DNA of 25,817 nt from contig JAEWJM010000027.1 in the NCBI GenBank assembly GCA_023386585.1, positions 1 to 25,817 of the forward strand. Reading direction: 5' to 3'. The position numbers and the translations under genes were made by a program. The notes under the pieces are model-generated. The model worked only from the letters and a program-made list of their open reading frames with translations, was not told where the DNA came from and made no database searches. This DNA comes from Bacteroidota bacterium (GTDB lineage: Bacteria; Bacteroidota; Bacteroidia; Flavobacteriales; Flavobacteriaceae). Below, in pieces: positions 6,638 to 14,590 of this stretch (positions are counted from its first letter, which is position 1; the number at the start of each line of letters is the position of its first letter).

Positions 6638-9610
6638 TTACGCTTTGTTATGCTCTTCTTCAATCCTTTTGTGCTCGGCATCTGAAATGGTGTCAACCAA
6701 CACCGGCGTTGCGATAAAGAGTGATGAATAAGTTCCGACGATAATACCGATCAGCATCGCAAAGATGAATCCACGAATCGATTCGCCACCAAATATGAAC
6801 ATGATCAATAACACAAGGATCATCGTCAGTGAGGTATTGATCGTCCGCGACATTGTCGAGTTGATCGATTGGTTCACGATCTGGTTGAAATTTCCTTTTG
6901 CTTTACCGGCAAGGAACTCACGAACCCTGTCGAATACGATTACCGTATCGTTCATCGAGTATCCGATAACGGTCAGGATCGCTGCAATGAAATGCTGGTC
7001 GATCTCCATACCGAACGGCATGTATTTCCACAGGAGTGAATAAATTCCGAGTACGAAAATAACGTCGTGCGCAACGGCAGCAATCGCACCAAGGCTGTAT
7101 TGCCACTTCCGGAAGCTGAGCACAAGGTATAAACCTACGATGATCATTGCCCCTAATACCGCCCAATATGAATTGGTCTTGATGTCGTCGGAAACCGTTG
7201 GGGTCACTTTTGACGATTGAAGGACTCCGAGTTTTTTGCCATCATAACTGTTGACGAACTTGTCGTAAGTCATGCTGGCCGAGTAGTGCTTCTTGAGTTT
7301 CTCAAAAAGGATGTGGTTCACTTCCTGATCGGCTTCGGTGCCATGATCTGCAACCTTATACTTGGTGGTGATCCTGAGTTGGTTGTCGGATCCGAAGATC
7401 TTAGCTTCAGCGCTTCCGCCAAAGGCAGGTGCCAATTCCGCTTTAACCATTTCTGCCGAAACCGGTTTTTCAAAACGTATCTGGAATGTCCTACCTCCGA
7501 CAAAGTCAACACCCTGGTTGAGTCCGTGCGTCATAAGCGAAATAACGCTCACTACTACAACCAAAGCTGAGAAAATGTAGGTATATTTTTTAACCCTCAG
7601 GAAGTCGAAATGGAAGTTCGTAAAGAAGTTCTTCGAGAATCCGGTCGTAAATTTTAACTTGTTCCCACGACTGATGCTCCAGTCAAGCAAAATCCTTGTA
7701 ATGAAGATCGAAGTAAACAATGAAGTTGCGATACCGATCAGCAATGTTGTGGCAAATCCCTGGATTGGCCCTGTTCCGAAGATCAATAGAACCGCTCCTG
7801 TCAGTACGTGTGTTACGTTCGCATCAACAATCGAGCGCATTGCGCCTTTCCATCCGAAAGACTTTCTGACAGCTTCTTCCTGCGATGCACCGGCGCGGAG
7901 TTCTTCCTTCGCCCTTTCATAAATAATGATGTTCGCATCAACCGCAGTACCCATGGTAAGTACGATACCGGCAATACCCGGCAATGTCAATACAGCGCCA
8001 AGGCTGGCAAGGATTCCGAAAAGGAACAGCAAGTTAACGATAAGTGCAACGTTGGCAAACCATCCGGCTTTACCGTAGTAAACCAGCATCCAAAGTGCAA
8101 CGATCAGAAGTCCGACAATTGCCGATGTGGTTCCGTTGTCGATTGCTTCCTGTCCGAGTGACGGGCCAACAACTTCCGACTGTACGATTTCGGCAGCTGC
8201 AGGCAGTTTACCTGCGCGAAGCACGTTCGCCAAATCCTTTGTTTCCGAAACGTCGAACACACCTGAAATTTCAGATCGTCCGCCTGAAATCGGTCCGCTT
8301 GACACTCCCGGAGCAGAATAGACCACATCGTCAAGTACGATTGCGATATAGCCCTTTTCAGTATATGCTTTTCCTGTAAGTTCTTCCCATTGTTTTGCGC
8401 CCGGGCCGCTCATCTGCATCGTTACTGATGGCTTTCCAAGTTGGTCAAATGAATCGCGTGCATCGGTTACAACACCGCCGCTCATCGCAGCACGGTCGTC
8501 ACGGTTTCCGCGAAGCGCATAAAGCTCAACCGACTCAACGTCTTTCTGGGTTTTCTCATCGCGGTTTGTCGCAGGTTTACCCCAAACAAATTTCGCATAA
8601 CGCTGGTCTGCCGGCAAAAGGTTGCGGATTTCCGGCCTTTTCAGGTATTTGTTGATTACGGCAGTATCTTTTGGTGCAACAATCCCTAAAACCGGTCCGC
8701 CGCCCGCAGAAATGAAACGGTCGAAAAGCGGGTTGTTTCCTTTTTTGGTCGCTGTTGAATCTGCAGCCTTATCGGTAAGCAAGCTGTCGATTCCTGTTGT
8801 TTTCGTTTCCTTGGTTGCAACCTCAGGCTTTACGGAAGCTTTCAACGCCTCGTTGGCAGCCATGAGGAAGTTGTTCATTTCCTCAGCTTTGTAAGTTTCC
8901 CAGAATTCGAGTTGTGCGGTGCTTTGAAGCAGCTTTTTGATACGGTCAACATCCTTCGCGCCCGGAAGCTCAACAAGGATACGGCCTGATTGTCCAAGAC
9001 GTTGGATGTTTGGCTGAACAACGCCAAATTTATCGATACGCTTGTTCAATACTTCAAATGCACTAGAAATGGATTCGTCGACTTTCCTGCGGATGACTTT
9101 TTTCACTTCAGCATCACTCATGCGAAAGTTGATCTCGTCACCAAGCATTTTGTTTGCAAAAATTTCCGGAGAAGCCAATTTTGTTGTTCCGTTGGAAGCT
9201 TTGTCAAATTCACGGAAGAATACGTCAAGATAATCTTCGTTTCCTTGCCTGTTCTTGGTCGCAGCGTCCAGAGCCTGGTTGAATACAGGATTTGTAGAGT
9301 TGTTCGCAAGTCCTTTAACGATATCTTTAACGGAAATCTGCAACTGCACGTTAATTCCGCCTTCGAGGTCAAGTCCTTTATTAATTTTCTTATCCCGTAC
9401 CTCATTGTAGGTAAAGCTCATGAGCCCAAGGTCGAAAACCTTTTCCTTACCGATCGAGTCAAGATACTTGATCTCTTTTGCCGAATTTCCTCCTGCATAA
9501 GCTTTAGCGTCATTCTCGACTTTGTGCGACACGAAGGTGAAAGAAAGCTGGTAAATGCTTACCAATGCAAATAAAATTGCGAAAAATTTAACGAGTCCTC
9601 TGTTCTGCAT
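6638..9610 (-). CDS. secDF: Protein translocase SecD-SecF fusion
   Basis: SecDF uses the proton gradient to pull preproteins through SecYEG on the periplasmic side. The 990-residue protein joins SecD and SecF in one chain, the usual Bacteroidetes form. TM1 is at about 7-27, followed by a large periplasmic P1 region with an inserted low-complexity stretch around 260-290. The SecD membrane block contains GTAVDANIIIYERAKEELR (about 552-570), holding the conserved proton-path aspartate. SecF starts near 680, with QGVDFVGGRTFQIRF (about 702) and GYSMNDTVIVFDRVRE (about 885-900). The start ATG at 9610 gives MQNRGLVKFFAILFAL, the normal N-terminus. A strong promoter match lies about 115-145 nt upstream, so the leader is long (about 105 nt) and contains two tiny reading frames. 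The last residues precede a bidirectional terminator. Confidence 0.97.
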   Translation of the reverse strand: MQNRGLVKFFAILFALVSIYQLSFTFVSHKVENDAKAYAGGNSAKEIKYLDSIGKEKVFDLGLMSFTYNEVRDKKINKGLDLEGGINVQLQISVKDIVKGLANNSTNPVFNQALDAATKNRQGNEDYLDVFFREFDKASNGTTKLASPEIFANKMLGDEINFRMSDAEVKKVIRRKVDESISSAFEVLNKRIDKFGVVQPNIQRLGQSGRILVELPGAKDVDRIKKLLQSTAQLEFWETYKAEEMNNFLMAANEALKASVKPEVATKETKTTGIDSLLTDKAADSTATKKGNNPLFDRFISAGGGPVLGIVAPKDTAVINKYLKRPEIRNLLPADQRYAKFVWGKPATNRDEKTQKDVESVELYALRGNRDDRAAMSGGVVTDARDSFDQLGKPSVTMQMSGPGAKQWEELTGKAYTEKGYIAIVLDDVVYSAPGVSSGPISGGRSEISGVFDVSETKDLANVLRAGKLPAAAEIVQSEVVGPSLGQEAIDNGTTSAIVGLLIVALWMLVYYGKAGWFANVALIVNLLFLFGILASLGAVLTLPGIAGIVLTMGTAVDANIIIYERAKEELRAGASQEEAVRKSFGWKGAMRSIVDANVTHVLTGAVLLIFGTGPIQGFATTLLIGIATSLFTSIFITRILLDWSISRGNKLKFTTGFSKNFFTNFHFDFLRVKKYTYIFSALVVVVSVISLMTHGLNQGVDFVGGRTFQIRFEKPVSAEMVKAELAPAFGGSAEAKIFGSDNQLRITTKYKVADHGTEADQEVNHILFEKLKKHYSASMTYDKFVNSYDGKKLGVLQSSKVTPTVSDDIKTNSYWAVLGAMIIVGLYLVLSFRKWQYSLGAIAAVAHDVIFVLGIYSLLWKYMPFGMEIDQHFIAAILTVIGYSMNDTVIVFDRVREFLAGKAKGNFNQIVNQSINSTMSRTINTSLTMILVLLIMFIFGGESIRGFIFAMLIGIIVGTYSSLFIATPVLVDTISDAEHKRIEEEHNKA

Positions 9611-9615
9611 TACTA

Positions 9616-9657
9616 TTAAAAATTAATTAATTTGGTCTGGCCCGGCGGGCTAATCAT
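9616..9657 (-). other. Putative leader peptide ORF 2 upstream of secDF (MISPPGQTKLINF)
   Basis: A 13-codon frame from the ATG at 9657-9655 to TAA at 9618-9616, immediately followed by an in-frame TAG. The stop lies 5 nt before the secDF ATG, so terminating ribosomes could reinitiate there. It contains PPG, a known ribosome-slowing sequence that depends on EF-P. The first ATG overlaps the stop of ORF 1 by one base (TGATG). Such short frames arise easily by chance; whether it is translated is unknown. Confidence 0.3.
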
Positions 9658-9707
9658 CACATTATAAAGGGTTTGCATGCAGCGGTTTTTATACCGTCGC
9701 AGCGCAT
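9657..9707 (-). other. Putative leader peptide ORF 1 upstream of secDF (MRCDGIKTAACKPFIM)
   Basis: A 16-codon frame beginning about 10 nt after the predicted transcription start and ending TGA at 9659-9657, one base overlapping the ATG of ORF 2. The message over this part can fold imperfectly (CGGT/ACCG around 9683-9696). It is too short to span the ribosome exit tunnel, so it is not a canonical export-sensing arrest peptide. Translation is unproven. Confidence 0.25.
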
Positions 9708-9722
9708 TTTTTTTGAAACGTG

Positions 9723-9754
9723 CAAATATATAATTATCGATGAAGATTAACCAA
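9723..9754 (-). promoter_or_regulatory. secDF promoter (TTG-N21-TATATTTG)
   Basis: Read on minus, TTG at 9754-9752 is followed after 21 bp by TATATTTG at 9730-9723. This is a full match to the Bacteroidetes primary sigma consensus TTG-N17-23-TAnnTTTG and the best promoter in the window. Predicted start is near 9716, leaving a leader of about 105 nt that includes a small GCCC/GGGC hairpin (9640-9650). Confidence 0.7.
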
Positions 9755-9773
9755 TTTATTTATTGATTTATCT

Positions 9774-9803
9774 CAAAAAAAAGACTGCAGGTATTGCAGT
9801 CTT
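9774..9803 (-). terminator. Intrinsic terminator after mdh
   Basis: A 9-bp perfect stem, AAGACTGCA (9781-9789) / TGCAGTCTT (9795-9803), with a 5-nt loop. On minus the stem is followed by a run of eight U (plus-strand A at 9775-9782). It begins 21 nt after the mdh stop and separates mdh from the secDF promoter. Confidence 0.9.
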
Positions 9804-9824
9804 CACTATAATTTATTATATTCT

Positions 9825-10760
9825 TTACGCTAAAACCGATTTCAGGTCGCCATTCATTCCGCGCACCGCATCAGCACTTTTTGCCAAAAGGCCTTTCTCC
9901 TTTTCATCGAGATTGATCGTCAGGATTTCCTCGATTCCGTTGCGTCCAATGATGCACGGAACACCGATACAGATATCGCTCAAACCGTACTCGCCGTCAA
10001 GCGCTACCGAACAGGCGATCATCTTCTTCTGGTCGTTCAGGATGCTGTCAACCAGGTACGCCACTGAAGCTCCTGGAGCATACCACGCAGATGTGCCCAA
10101 TAGCCCTGTGAGCGTTGCGCCGCCAACCATTGTATCGGCTGCGACTTTATCCAGTTGTTCCTGCGATAGAAATTGCGAAACGGGAATTCCGTTATACGAC
10201 GCGAGCCTTGTCAGCGGGATCATCGTAGTATCGCCGTGCCCGCCGATTACCATTGCAGAAATGTCGTTGATTGGCTTGTCAAGTGCTTTGGAAAGGTAAT
10301 ATTTGAAACGTGACGAATCGAGCGCGCCACCCATTCCGATAATCCGGTTCTTAGGAAGCCCGGTAGCCTTTAGCGTCAGGTAGGTCATCGTATCCATCGG
10401 GTTTGAAACCACGACAATGATGGCATCCGGCGAATGTTGCAACACGTTTTCGGCAACTCCTTTTACAATCCCGGCATTGATTCCGATCAGCTCTTCACGG
10501 GTCATACCAGGTTTACGCGGAATTCCGGAAGTAATCACAACAACGTCGCTTTTTGCGGTTTTTGAATAGTCATTCGTAACGCCCGAAACCCGTGTGTTGA
10601 AACCCGTATTGGCTGTACATTGCGAAATATCCATTGCCTTTCCTTCGGCAAAACCTTCCTTGATGTCAAGCAATACAACTTCTGAAGCGATTCCTCTGTA
10701 AGCGATCACGTCTGCACATGTGGCGCCAACGTTTCCGGCACCGACTATCGTAACTTTCAT
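9825..10760 (-). CDS. mdh: Malate dehydrogenase (LDH-like type)
   Basis: Mdh interconverts malate and oxaloacetate with NAD in the TCA cycle. The 311-residue protein has the nucleotide-binding GAGNVG at 7-12 with D32 at the end of strand 2, which favours NAD over NADP. SGIPRKPGMTREEL contains the substrate-binding R82 and R88; D148, R151 and the catalytic H175 in GGHGDTTMIP complete the active site. The arginine pair with methionine in the mobile loop points to malate rather than lactate dehydrogenase. The gene follows gyrB on the same strand, separated by a repeat-rich 248-bp spacer, and ends at an intrinsic terminator. No -7 box was found directly upstream; it may be read from within or before the repeat spacer. 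Confidence 0.96.
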   Translation of the reverse strand: MKVTIVGAGNVGATCADVIAYRGIASEVVLLDIKEGFAEGKAMDISQCTANTGFNTRVSGVTNDYSKTAKSDVVVITSGIPRKPGMTREELIGINAGIVKGVAENVLQHSPDAIIVVVSNPMDTMTYLTLKATGLPKNRIIGMGGALDSSRFKYYLSKALDKPINDISAMVIGGHGDTTMIPLTRLASYNGIPVSQFLSQEQLDKVAADTMVGGATLTGLLGTSAWYAPGASVAYLVDSILNDQKKMIACSVALDGEYGLSDICIGVPCIIGRNGIEEILTINLDEKEKGLLAKSADAVRGMNGDLKSVLA

Positions 10761-10784
10761 TTTATGTTATTTAAAGTTTAATTA

Positions 10785-10865
10785 GAAGCTATTTCCGGCT
10801 GTCCGCTATATCTTTTTTTTCCTTCGCAAGCTCCGTTAAAAAAGGATGCCGCTTCCATCCGGGCT
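10785..10865 (-). repeat. Dispersed intergenic repeat element, copy B (gyrB-mdh spacer)
   Basis: Read on minus it begins AGCCCGGATGGAAGCGG and ends AGCCGGAAATAGCTTC, matching both ends of copy A (3066-3160). Between them, ATCCTTTTTT can pair with AAAAAAAAGAT, enclosing a small CTT-GCG-AAG hairpin. As with copy A it lies between two same-strand genes and reads in their direction, ending 24 nt before the mdh ATG. Confidence 0.7.
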
Positions 10866-10872
10866 AAGTTAT

Positions 10873-10928
10873 GGGTGCAGGTTTCACGGTTCAGGGGCCA
10901 GGGTTCAGGGTGCAGGGTTCACGGTATG
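10873..10928. repeat. Heptamer tandem repeat array, arm 1 (consensus GGGTTCA)
   Basis: Eight successive 7-bp units on plus: GGGTGCA, GGTTTCA, CGGTTCA, GGGGCCA, GGGTTCA, GGGTGCA, GGGTTCA, CGGTATG. The period is strict while the units vary, so it is not simple slippage of one identical unit. It is separated by 26 bp from a second array in the opposite sense. Confidence 0.8.
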
Positions 10929-10954
10929 GTGATGCCCGTTCCTGCTTCTCCCTG

Positions 10955-11006
10955 CCTTGTGCCTTGCACCTTGCACCTTGTGCCTTGTACCTTGCGCCTT
11001 ATACCT
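10955..11006. repeat. Heptamer tandem repeat array, arm 2 (consensus CCTTGCA)
   Basis: Seven 7-bp units on plus: CCTTGTG, CCTTGCA, CCTTGCA, CCTTGTG, CCTTGTA, CCTTGCG, CCTTATA, then CCT. Its complement (TGCAAGG) resembles arm 1, so the two arms can pair imperfectly into a long hairpin. The array ends 2 bp from the gyrB stop codon and could act as its 3' end structure. Confidence 0.8.
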
Positions 11007-11008
11007 AT

Positions 11009-12949
11009 CTACGCATCAATATTCGCATAAACCGCATTCTTTTCAATGAATTCACGTCTCGGCGGAACCTCATCACCCATCAACATCGAGAAAACCCTGT
11101 CGGCTTCCGCAAGACTATCGATGGTAACTTGTCGAAGTGTCCTGAACTCCGGATCCATTGTGGTTTCCCAAAGCTGTTCCGCGTTCATCTCTCCAAGACC
11201 TTTATACCGTTGGATCGAAGCGCTTCCGCCCATGCGTTCGTTTGCCTGGTCGCGCTGAACGTCGTTCCATGCGTATTCTTTTTTGTTTCCTTTTTTCACC
11301 TGGTACAATGGCGGAGCCGCGATGTAAACGTGGCCTTCTTCGATCAGCTCTTTCATAAACCGGAAGAAGAACGTCAGAATCAGCGTCGAAATGTGGCTTC
11401 CGTCAACGTCGGCATCACACATGATGATAATTTTGTGGTAGCGCAGCTTTTCAAGGTTGAGCGCCTTCGAATCGTCGGCGGTTCCAATGGTAACACCAAG
11501 CGCGGTAAAAATATTCCTGATCTCTTCGTTTTCGAAGACTTTGTGATGCATTGCCTTTTCGACGTTCAGGATTTTACCCCTCAGTGGAAGAATTGCCTGA
11601 AACGCCCGGTCGCGGCCTTGTTTCGCGGTTCCACCCGCCGAGTCACCCTCGACAAGGTAAACTTCACACTTCGCGGGATCTTGTTCGGAGCAATCGGAAA
11701 GTTTTCCCGGAAGTCCACCGCCGCCCATTACAGTCTTGCGCTGCACCATCTCGCGTGCTTTCTTTGCAGCGTGTCGTGCCTGGGCCGCGAGAATCACTTT
11801 CTGCACAATTGTTTTGGCGTCGTTCGGATTTTCCTCGAGATAGTTCTCTAGCATCTCTCCCACGGCCTGGCTCACCGGCGAAACAACTTCGCGGTTACCC
11901 AATTTGGTCTTTGTCTGGCCTTCGAATTGCGGTTCGGCAACCTTGACCGAAATAATTGCTGTCAATCCCTCGCGGAAATCGTCGCCCGTAATCTCAAATT
12001 TGAGTTTATCGAGCAGCCCTGAAGCGTCGGCGTACTTTTTAAGCGTCCGCGTCAAACCGCTGCGGAATCCCTGAAGGTGCGTTCCACCTTCATGCGTATT
12101 GATGTTATTTACGTATGAGAAGATATTCTCGGTGTAACTGGTATTGTAAACAAGCGCGACTTCAACCGGAATTTCGCTTTTTTCATTTTCCATGCTGATG
12201 ACATGCGAAATGATCGGTTCGCGGTTTCCGTCGAGGTAGCGCACATATTCCTTTAATCCTTCGGTTGAATAGTAGGTTTCACTGACGAACTCTCCGTTCT
12301 CGTCTTTTTCACGCCTGTCGGTAAAAACGATCGTAATTCCCTTGTTCAGGAATGAAAGCTCCCGCATCCGTGCCGAAAGCGTATCAAAGCTGAATTCAGT
12401 AGTTTGGGTAAAAATGGTTTCGTCGGCCCAGAAGGTCTGCCGGGTTCCGCGCTTTTCGGTCTCACCGACCTGCTTCACCGGATACAGTGCCTTTCCGCGC
12501 TCGTACTCTTGCTCGTAAATTTTGCCGTCGCGAAAAACAGTGGATTTCATATGACGGGACAAGGCGTTCACAACCGAAACGCCGACACCGTGCAAACCGC
12601 CAGAAACCTTGTAGGAATCCTTGTCAAATTTACCTCCGGCACCGATTTTAGTCATTACGACCTCAAGTGCAGAAACGCCTTCCTTTTTGTGAAGGTCGAC
12701 CGGAATACCGCGGCCGTTATCTTCTACCGTAACCGAATTGTCTTCATTTATTGTAACCAGGATCCTGTCGCAGTAGCCGCCCATCGCCTCGTCAATCGAG
12801 TTGTCGACAACTTCATAAACCAGGTGGTGCAACCCGCGTACGCCAATATCTCCGATATACATGGAAGGACGCATTCTTACGTGCTCCATTCCCTCTAATG
12901 CCTGAATACTGTCTGCTGAATAATTGTTTTTCTTGCCCTCGTCGCTCAT
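11009..12949 (-). CDS. gyrB: DNA gyrase subunit B
   Basis: GyrB is the ATPase half of gyrase, which introduces negative supercoils with GyrA. The 646-residue length is the short form lacking the large insert of enterobacterial GyrB. The GHKL ATPase domain shows YEVVDNSIDEA (catalytic E46), DNGRGIP (D77) and the ATP lid GGLHGVGVSVVNAL (117-130). The TOPRIM domain begins at EVYLVEGDSAGGTAKQ and contains MCDADVDGSHI with the metal-binding DxD. The C-terminal RYKGLGEMNAEQLWETTMDP is a gyrase B hallmark. Start ATG at 12949 is preceded by a TATATTTG box. ParE is the alternative, but the sequence around the TOPRIM domain and the length read as GyrB. Confidence 0.95.
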   Translation of the reverse strand: MSDEGKKNNYSADSIQALEGMEHVRMRPSMYIGDIGVRGLHHLVYEVVDNSIDEAMGGYCDRILVTINEDNSVTVEDNGRGIPVDLHKKEGVSALEVVMTKIGAGGKFDKDSYKVSGGLHGVGVSVVNALSRHMKSTVFRDGKIYEQEYERGKALYPVKQVGETEKRGTRQTFWADETIFTQTTEFSFDTLSARMRELSFLNKGITIVFTDRREKDENGEFVSETYYSTEGLKEYVRYLDGNREPIISHVISMENEKSEIPVEVALVYNTSYTENIFSYVNNINTHEGGTHLQGFRSGLTRTLKKYADASGLLDKLKFEITGDDFREGLTAIISVKVAEPQFEGQTKTKLGNREVVSPVSQAVGEMLENYLEENPNDAKTIVQKVILAAQARHAAKKAREMVQRKTVMGGGGLPGKLSDCSEQDPAKCEVYLVEGDSAGGTAKQGRDRAFQAILPLRGKILNVEKAMHHKVFENEEIRNIFTALGVTIGTADDSKALNLEKLRYHKIIIMCDADVDGSHISTLILTFFFRFMKELIEEGHVYIAAPPLYQVKKGNKKEYAWNDVQRDQANERMGGSASIQRYKGLGEMNAEQLWETTMDPEFRTLRQVTIDSLAEADRVFSMLMGDEVPPRREFIEKNAVYANIDA

Positions 12950-12989
12950 ATAAAATATGGTCTGTATGATGTAATTTTAACTTAACAGG

Positions 12990-12997
12990 CAAATATA
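12990..12997 (-). promoter_or_regulatory. gyrB -7 promoter box
   Basis: TATATTTG on minus, an exact TAnnTTTG match, 40 nt upstream of the gyrB ATG. A TTG at 13024-13022 is 24 bp away, slightly beyond the usual spacing. Confidence 0.5.
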
Positions 12998-13048
12998 TAA
13001 AAACAGCAAGGATAAAGCGGCCAAATCGCGGGTGAAGCCTCGTAAGTT

Positions 13049-13065
13049 ATCAACATTTTGTTGAT
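13049..13065. other. Small hairpin in the epimerase-gyrB spacer
   Basis: A perfect 7-bp inverted repeat, ATCAACA / TGTTGAT with a TTT loop, lies 3 nt after the epimerase stop. The T-run is on the plus side, so for the minus transcript it follows an A-run and lacks a U-tract; it is a poor terminator for the epimerase. Confidence 0.35.
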
Positions 13066-13068
13066 TTT

Positions 13069-14085
13069 TTACACCAAAATCACAGCTCCGGTACCGTTTG
13101 AAGAAGCGTATTCGAGCCGGCCGTAATCGAAGCTGACTCCCGACGCGATATCGCTTGCCAAAAGCAAGGCGCCATCGCTATCGAGGTAGTCGAGAAGCGG
13201 TGCGATCTGGGCAAGCGCCGATATGCCTACGGTCGATTCGGTCATGCATCCCGCCATCACCGAAAGCCCCATGCTGCGGGCCTTTTCAATCATTTTGAGC
13301 GCCGGTGTGATTCCGCCGCATTTCATCACTTTTATGTTGATGCCATTGAAGAGTCCGCCGCATTTTTCGACATCGTCAAACCGTTGGCAGCTTTCGTCGG
13401 CGATTATCGGAAGCACCGAGTTTTGGATGACGGTTTTCATTCCGGCAACGTCTTCGGCCGGCAGCGGTTGCTCGATGAATTCGACATTAAGCGCTTTCAA
13501 CCGTTCGGCGTACTGAATGGTTTCCAGAGCAGACCACGCGCAGTTGGCGTCGATGCGAAAAACAGAATCGGTGACGCTGTGAAGTGCTTCAACGGTTTCG
13601 ATGACATTTTCCCTTGCCAGCTTGATCTTATAAACCGGCCATGGCATTTCATTGATCTTGTTTTTCATCTGCGAAAGCGAATCCATCCCGATTGTGTAGG
13701 AAGTCAGCGGCGCATTTTCAGAATCCGAAAAATAACGTCGAAGCGGCCGGCCATTTTTTCTTGCGAAAAAATCCCAATAGGCGTTGTCAATCGCGCAGAG
13801 TGCAAAATAATTGTCGCGAAGATGCGGTTCTAGTGTTTGCCAGAATTCCGCGGGATGGATGACAGACATGCCTGCAATGATCGGCTTTGCTCTTTCGGCG
13901 GCGTCCGACAATCGCTCAACGGTGCTGTTGTAATACGGATTGACGGTCGCTTCGCCGTAACCGCTGAATTCGCCATCGGAAATGGTTGCAATGAGCGTTT
14001 TTTGGATGTTTACGGTGTAGCGCGAGATCGTGAACGGATGCCGCAACGGAAGTTCGTAAATCTTGAAATTGAGCGATAAGGCCAT
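13069..14085 (-). CDS. Dipeptide epimerase, probable L-Ala-D/L-Glu epimerase (enolase superfamily)
   Basis: Enzymes of this group epimerise L-Ala-D-Glu to L-Ala-L-Glu during recycling of peptidoglycan peptides in the cytosol. The 338-residue protein has the enolase-type N-terminal cap (ELPLRHPFTISRYT) and the barrel residues of the muconate-lactonising subgroup: KIK (K153, K155), metal ligands D179 (RIDANCAW), E205 (FIEQPL) and D230 (ADESC), a lysine in NIKVMKCGG (K252/K255), and GCMTESTVG near 279-287, which is typical of dipeptide epimerases. The catalytic set is complete. Substrate preference within the dipeptide epimerases cannot be read reliably from motifs. It starts 39 nt after the Gre-like gene, so the two are likely cotranscribed. 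Confidence 0.88.
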   Translation of the reverse strand: MALSLNFKIYELPLRHPFTISRYTVNIQKTLIATISDGEFSGYGEATVNPYYNSTVERLSDAAERAKPIIAGMSVIHPAEFWQTLEPHLRDNYFALCAIDNAYWDFFARKNGRPLRRYFSDSENAPLTSYTIGMDSLSQMKNKINEMPWPVYKIKLARENVIETVEALHSVTDSVFRIDANCAWSALETIQYAERLKALNVEFIEQPLPAEDVAGMKTVIQNSVLPIIADESCQRFDDVEKCGGLFNGINIKVMKCGGITPALKMIEKARSMGLSVMAGCMTESTVGISALAQIAPLLDYLDSDGALLLASDIASGVSFDYGRLEYASSNGTGAVILV

Positions 14086-14124
14086 AAAAGCAGTTTGTGC
14101 TAATATACAGTTTCAAGAGATTGG

Positions 14125-14577
14125 CTAGAAAACATTTTCGACCAGATAGGAAGTTGATCCGACAGAAAAGCGGTGGCCTTTCGTCTGGCCAACAAGTTCC
14201 TTGCCGAGCGGAGATTGCGGCGAAAGCGCGATAACCGTAATTCCGTCAATGGTGATCTTTGGGAGCGCCGCCGATACAAACAAATGCATTCCGTTGGCAA
14301 TGACAACACTTCCGAGCGAAATTACGCCGGAAACGGCCGCATTCGCATCGATCTTGTCCAATACTGTTTTCTGGTCGAGGAATTCCCGCAGTTTGTGCGT
14401 CAGCTTTTCCTGCTCGATGTGCATCATCGAAAGCGCCGTTTCGTGCTTGTCGCCGGCCGATCCTTTGGCGTCGTTCGAAGCGTCTTCGGTCAGCGCGGCG
14501 ATCATGTCGCGGAAGGCGTCGATGCGATCCTGGACAAGTTCGTGGTAGCGCGCCACTATTTTAGTTTTCAGTTCCAT
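14125..14577 (-). CDS. GreA/GreB-family transcript cleavage factor homologue
   Basis: Gre factors enter the RNA polymerase secondary channel and stimulate cleavage of backtracked RNA. The 150-residue protein has a charged, helical N-terminal half (about 1-75) that would form the coiled-coil, and a beta-rich C-terminal half with SPLGKELVGQTKGHRFSV (119-138), matching the Gre C-terminal signature. At the helical turn, AGDKHET places D43 and E46 in the same D-x-x-E spacing as the catalytic acidic pair of GreA (GDxxEN), so cleavage activity is plausible. The surrounding loop is longer and differs from GreA. It is distinct from canonical GreA, which is probably encoded elsewhere. Family members are often mislabelled in databases as 3-oxoacyl-ACP synthase; nothing here supports that. 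Confidence 0.75.
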   Translation of the reverse strand: MELKTKIVARYHELVQDRIDAFRDMIAALTEDASNDAKGSAGDKHETALSMMHIEQEKLTHKLREFLDQKTVLDKIDANAAVSGVISLGSVVIANGMHLFVSAALPKITIDGITVIALSPQSPLGKELVGQTKGHRFSVGSTSYLVENVF

Positions 14578-14590
14578 TGGTGCTTTTTGG

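Noticed and set aside
8990..9574. 194-codon plus-strand frame opposite secDF
   Set aside because: Lies wholly within the secDF coding region on the other strand and shows no protein family features.
9657..9707. Classical SecM/VemP-type arrest peptide before secDF
   Set aside because: The frames have 16 and 13 codons and no export signal, so they cannot be pulled by the translocon while still in the ribosome tunnel; only a weaker leader-peptide idea is kept.
10873..11006. CRISPR array
   Set aside because: Units are 7 bp, contiguous and without spacers; no cas genes nearby.
10871..11851. 326-codon plus-strand frame opposite the end of gyrB
   Set aside because: Its N-terminus is the heptamer arrays and the rest is the complement of well-conserved gyrB codons; no recognisable domain.
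13049..13070. Intrinsic terminator for the epimerase gene
   Set aside because: The hairpin has its T-run on the plus strand only, so the minus transcript lacks the required U-tract.
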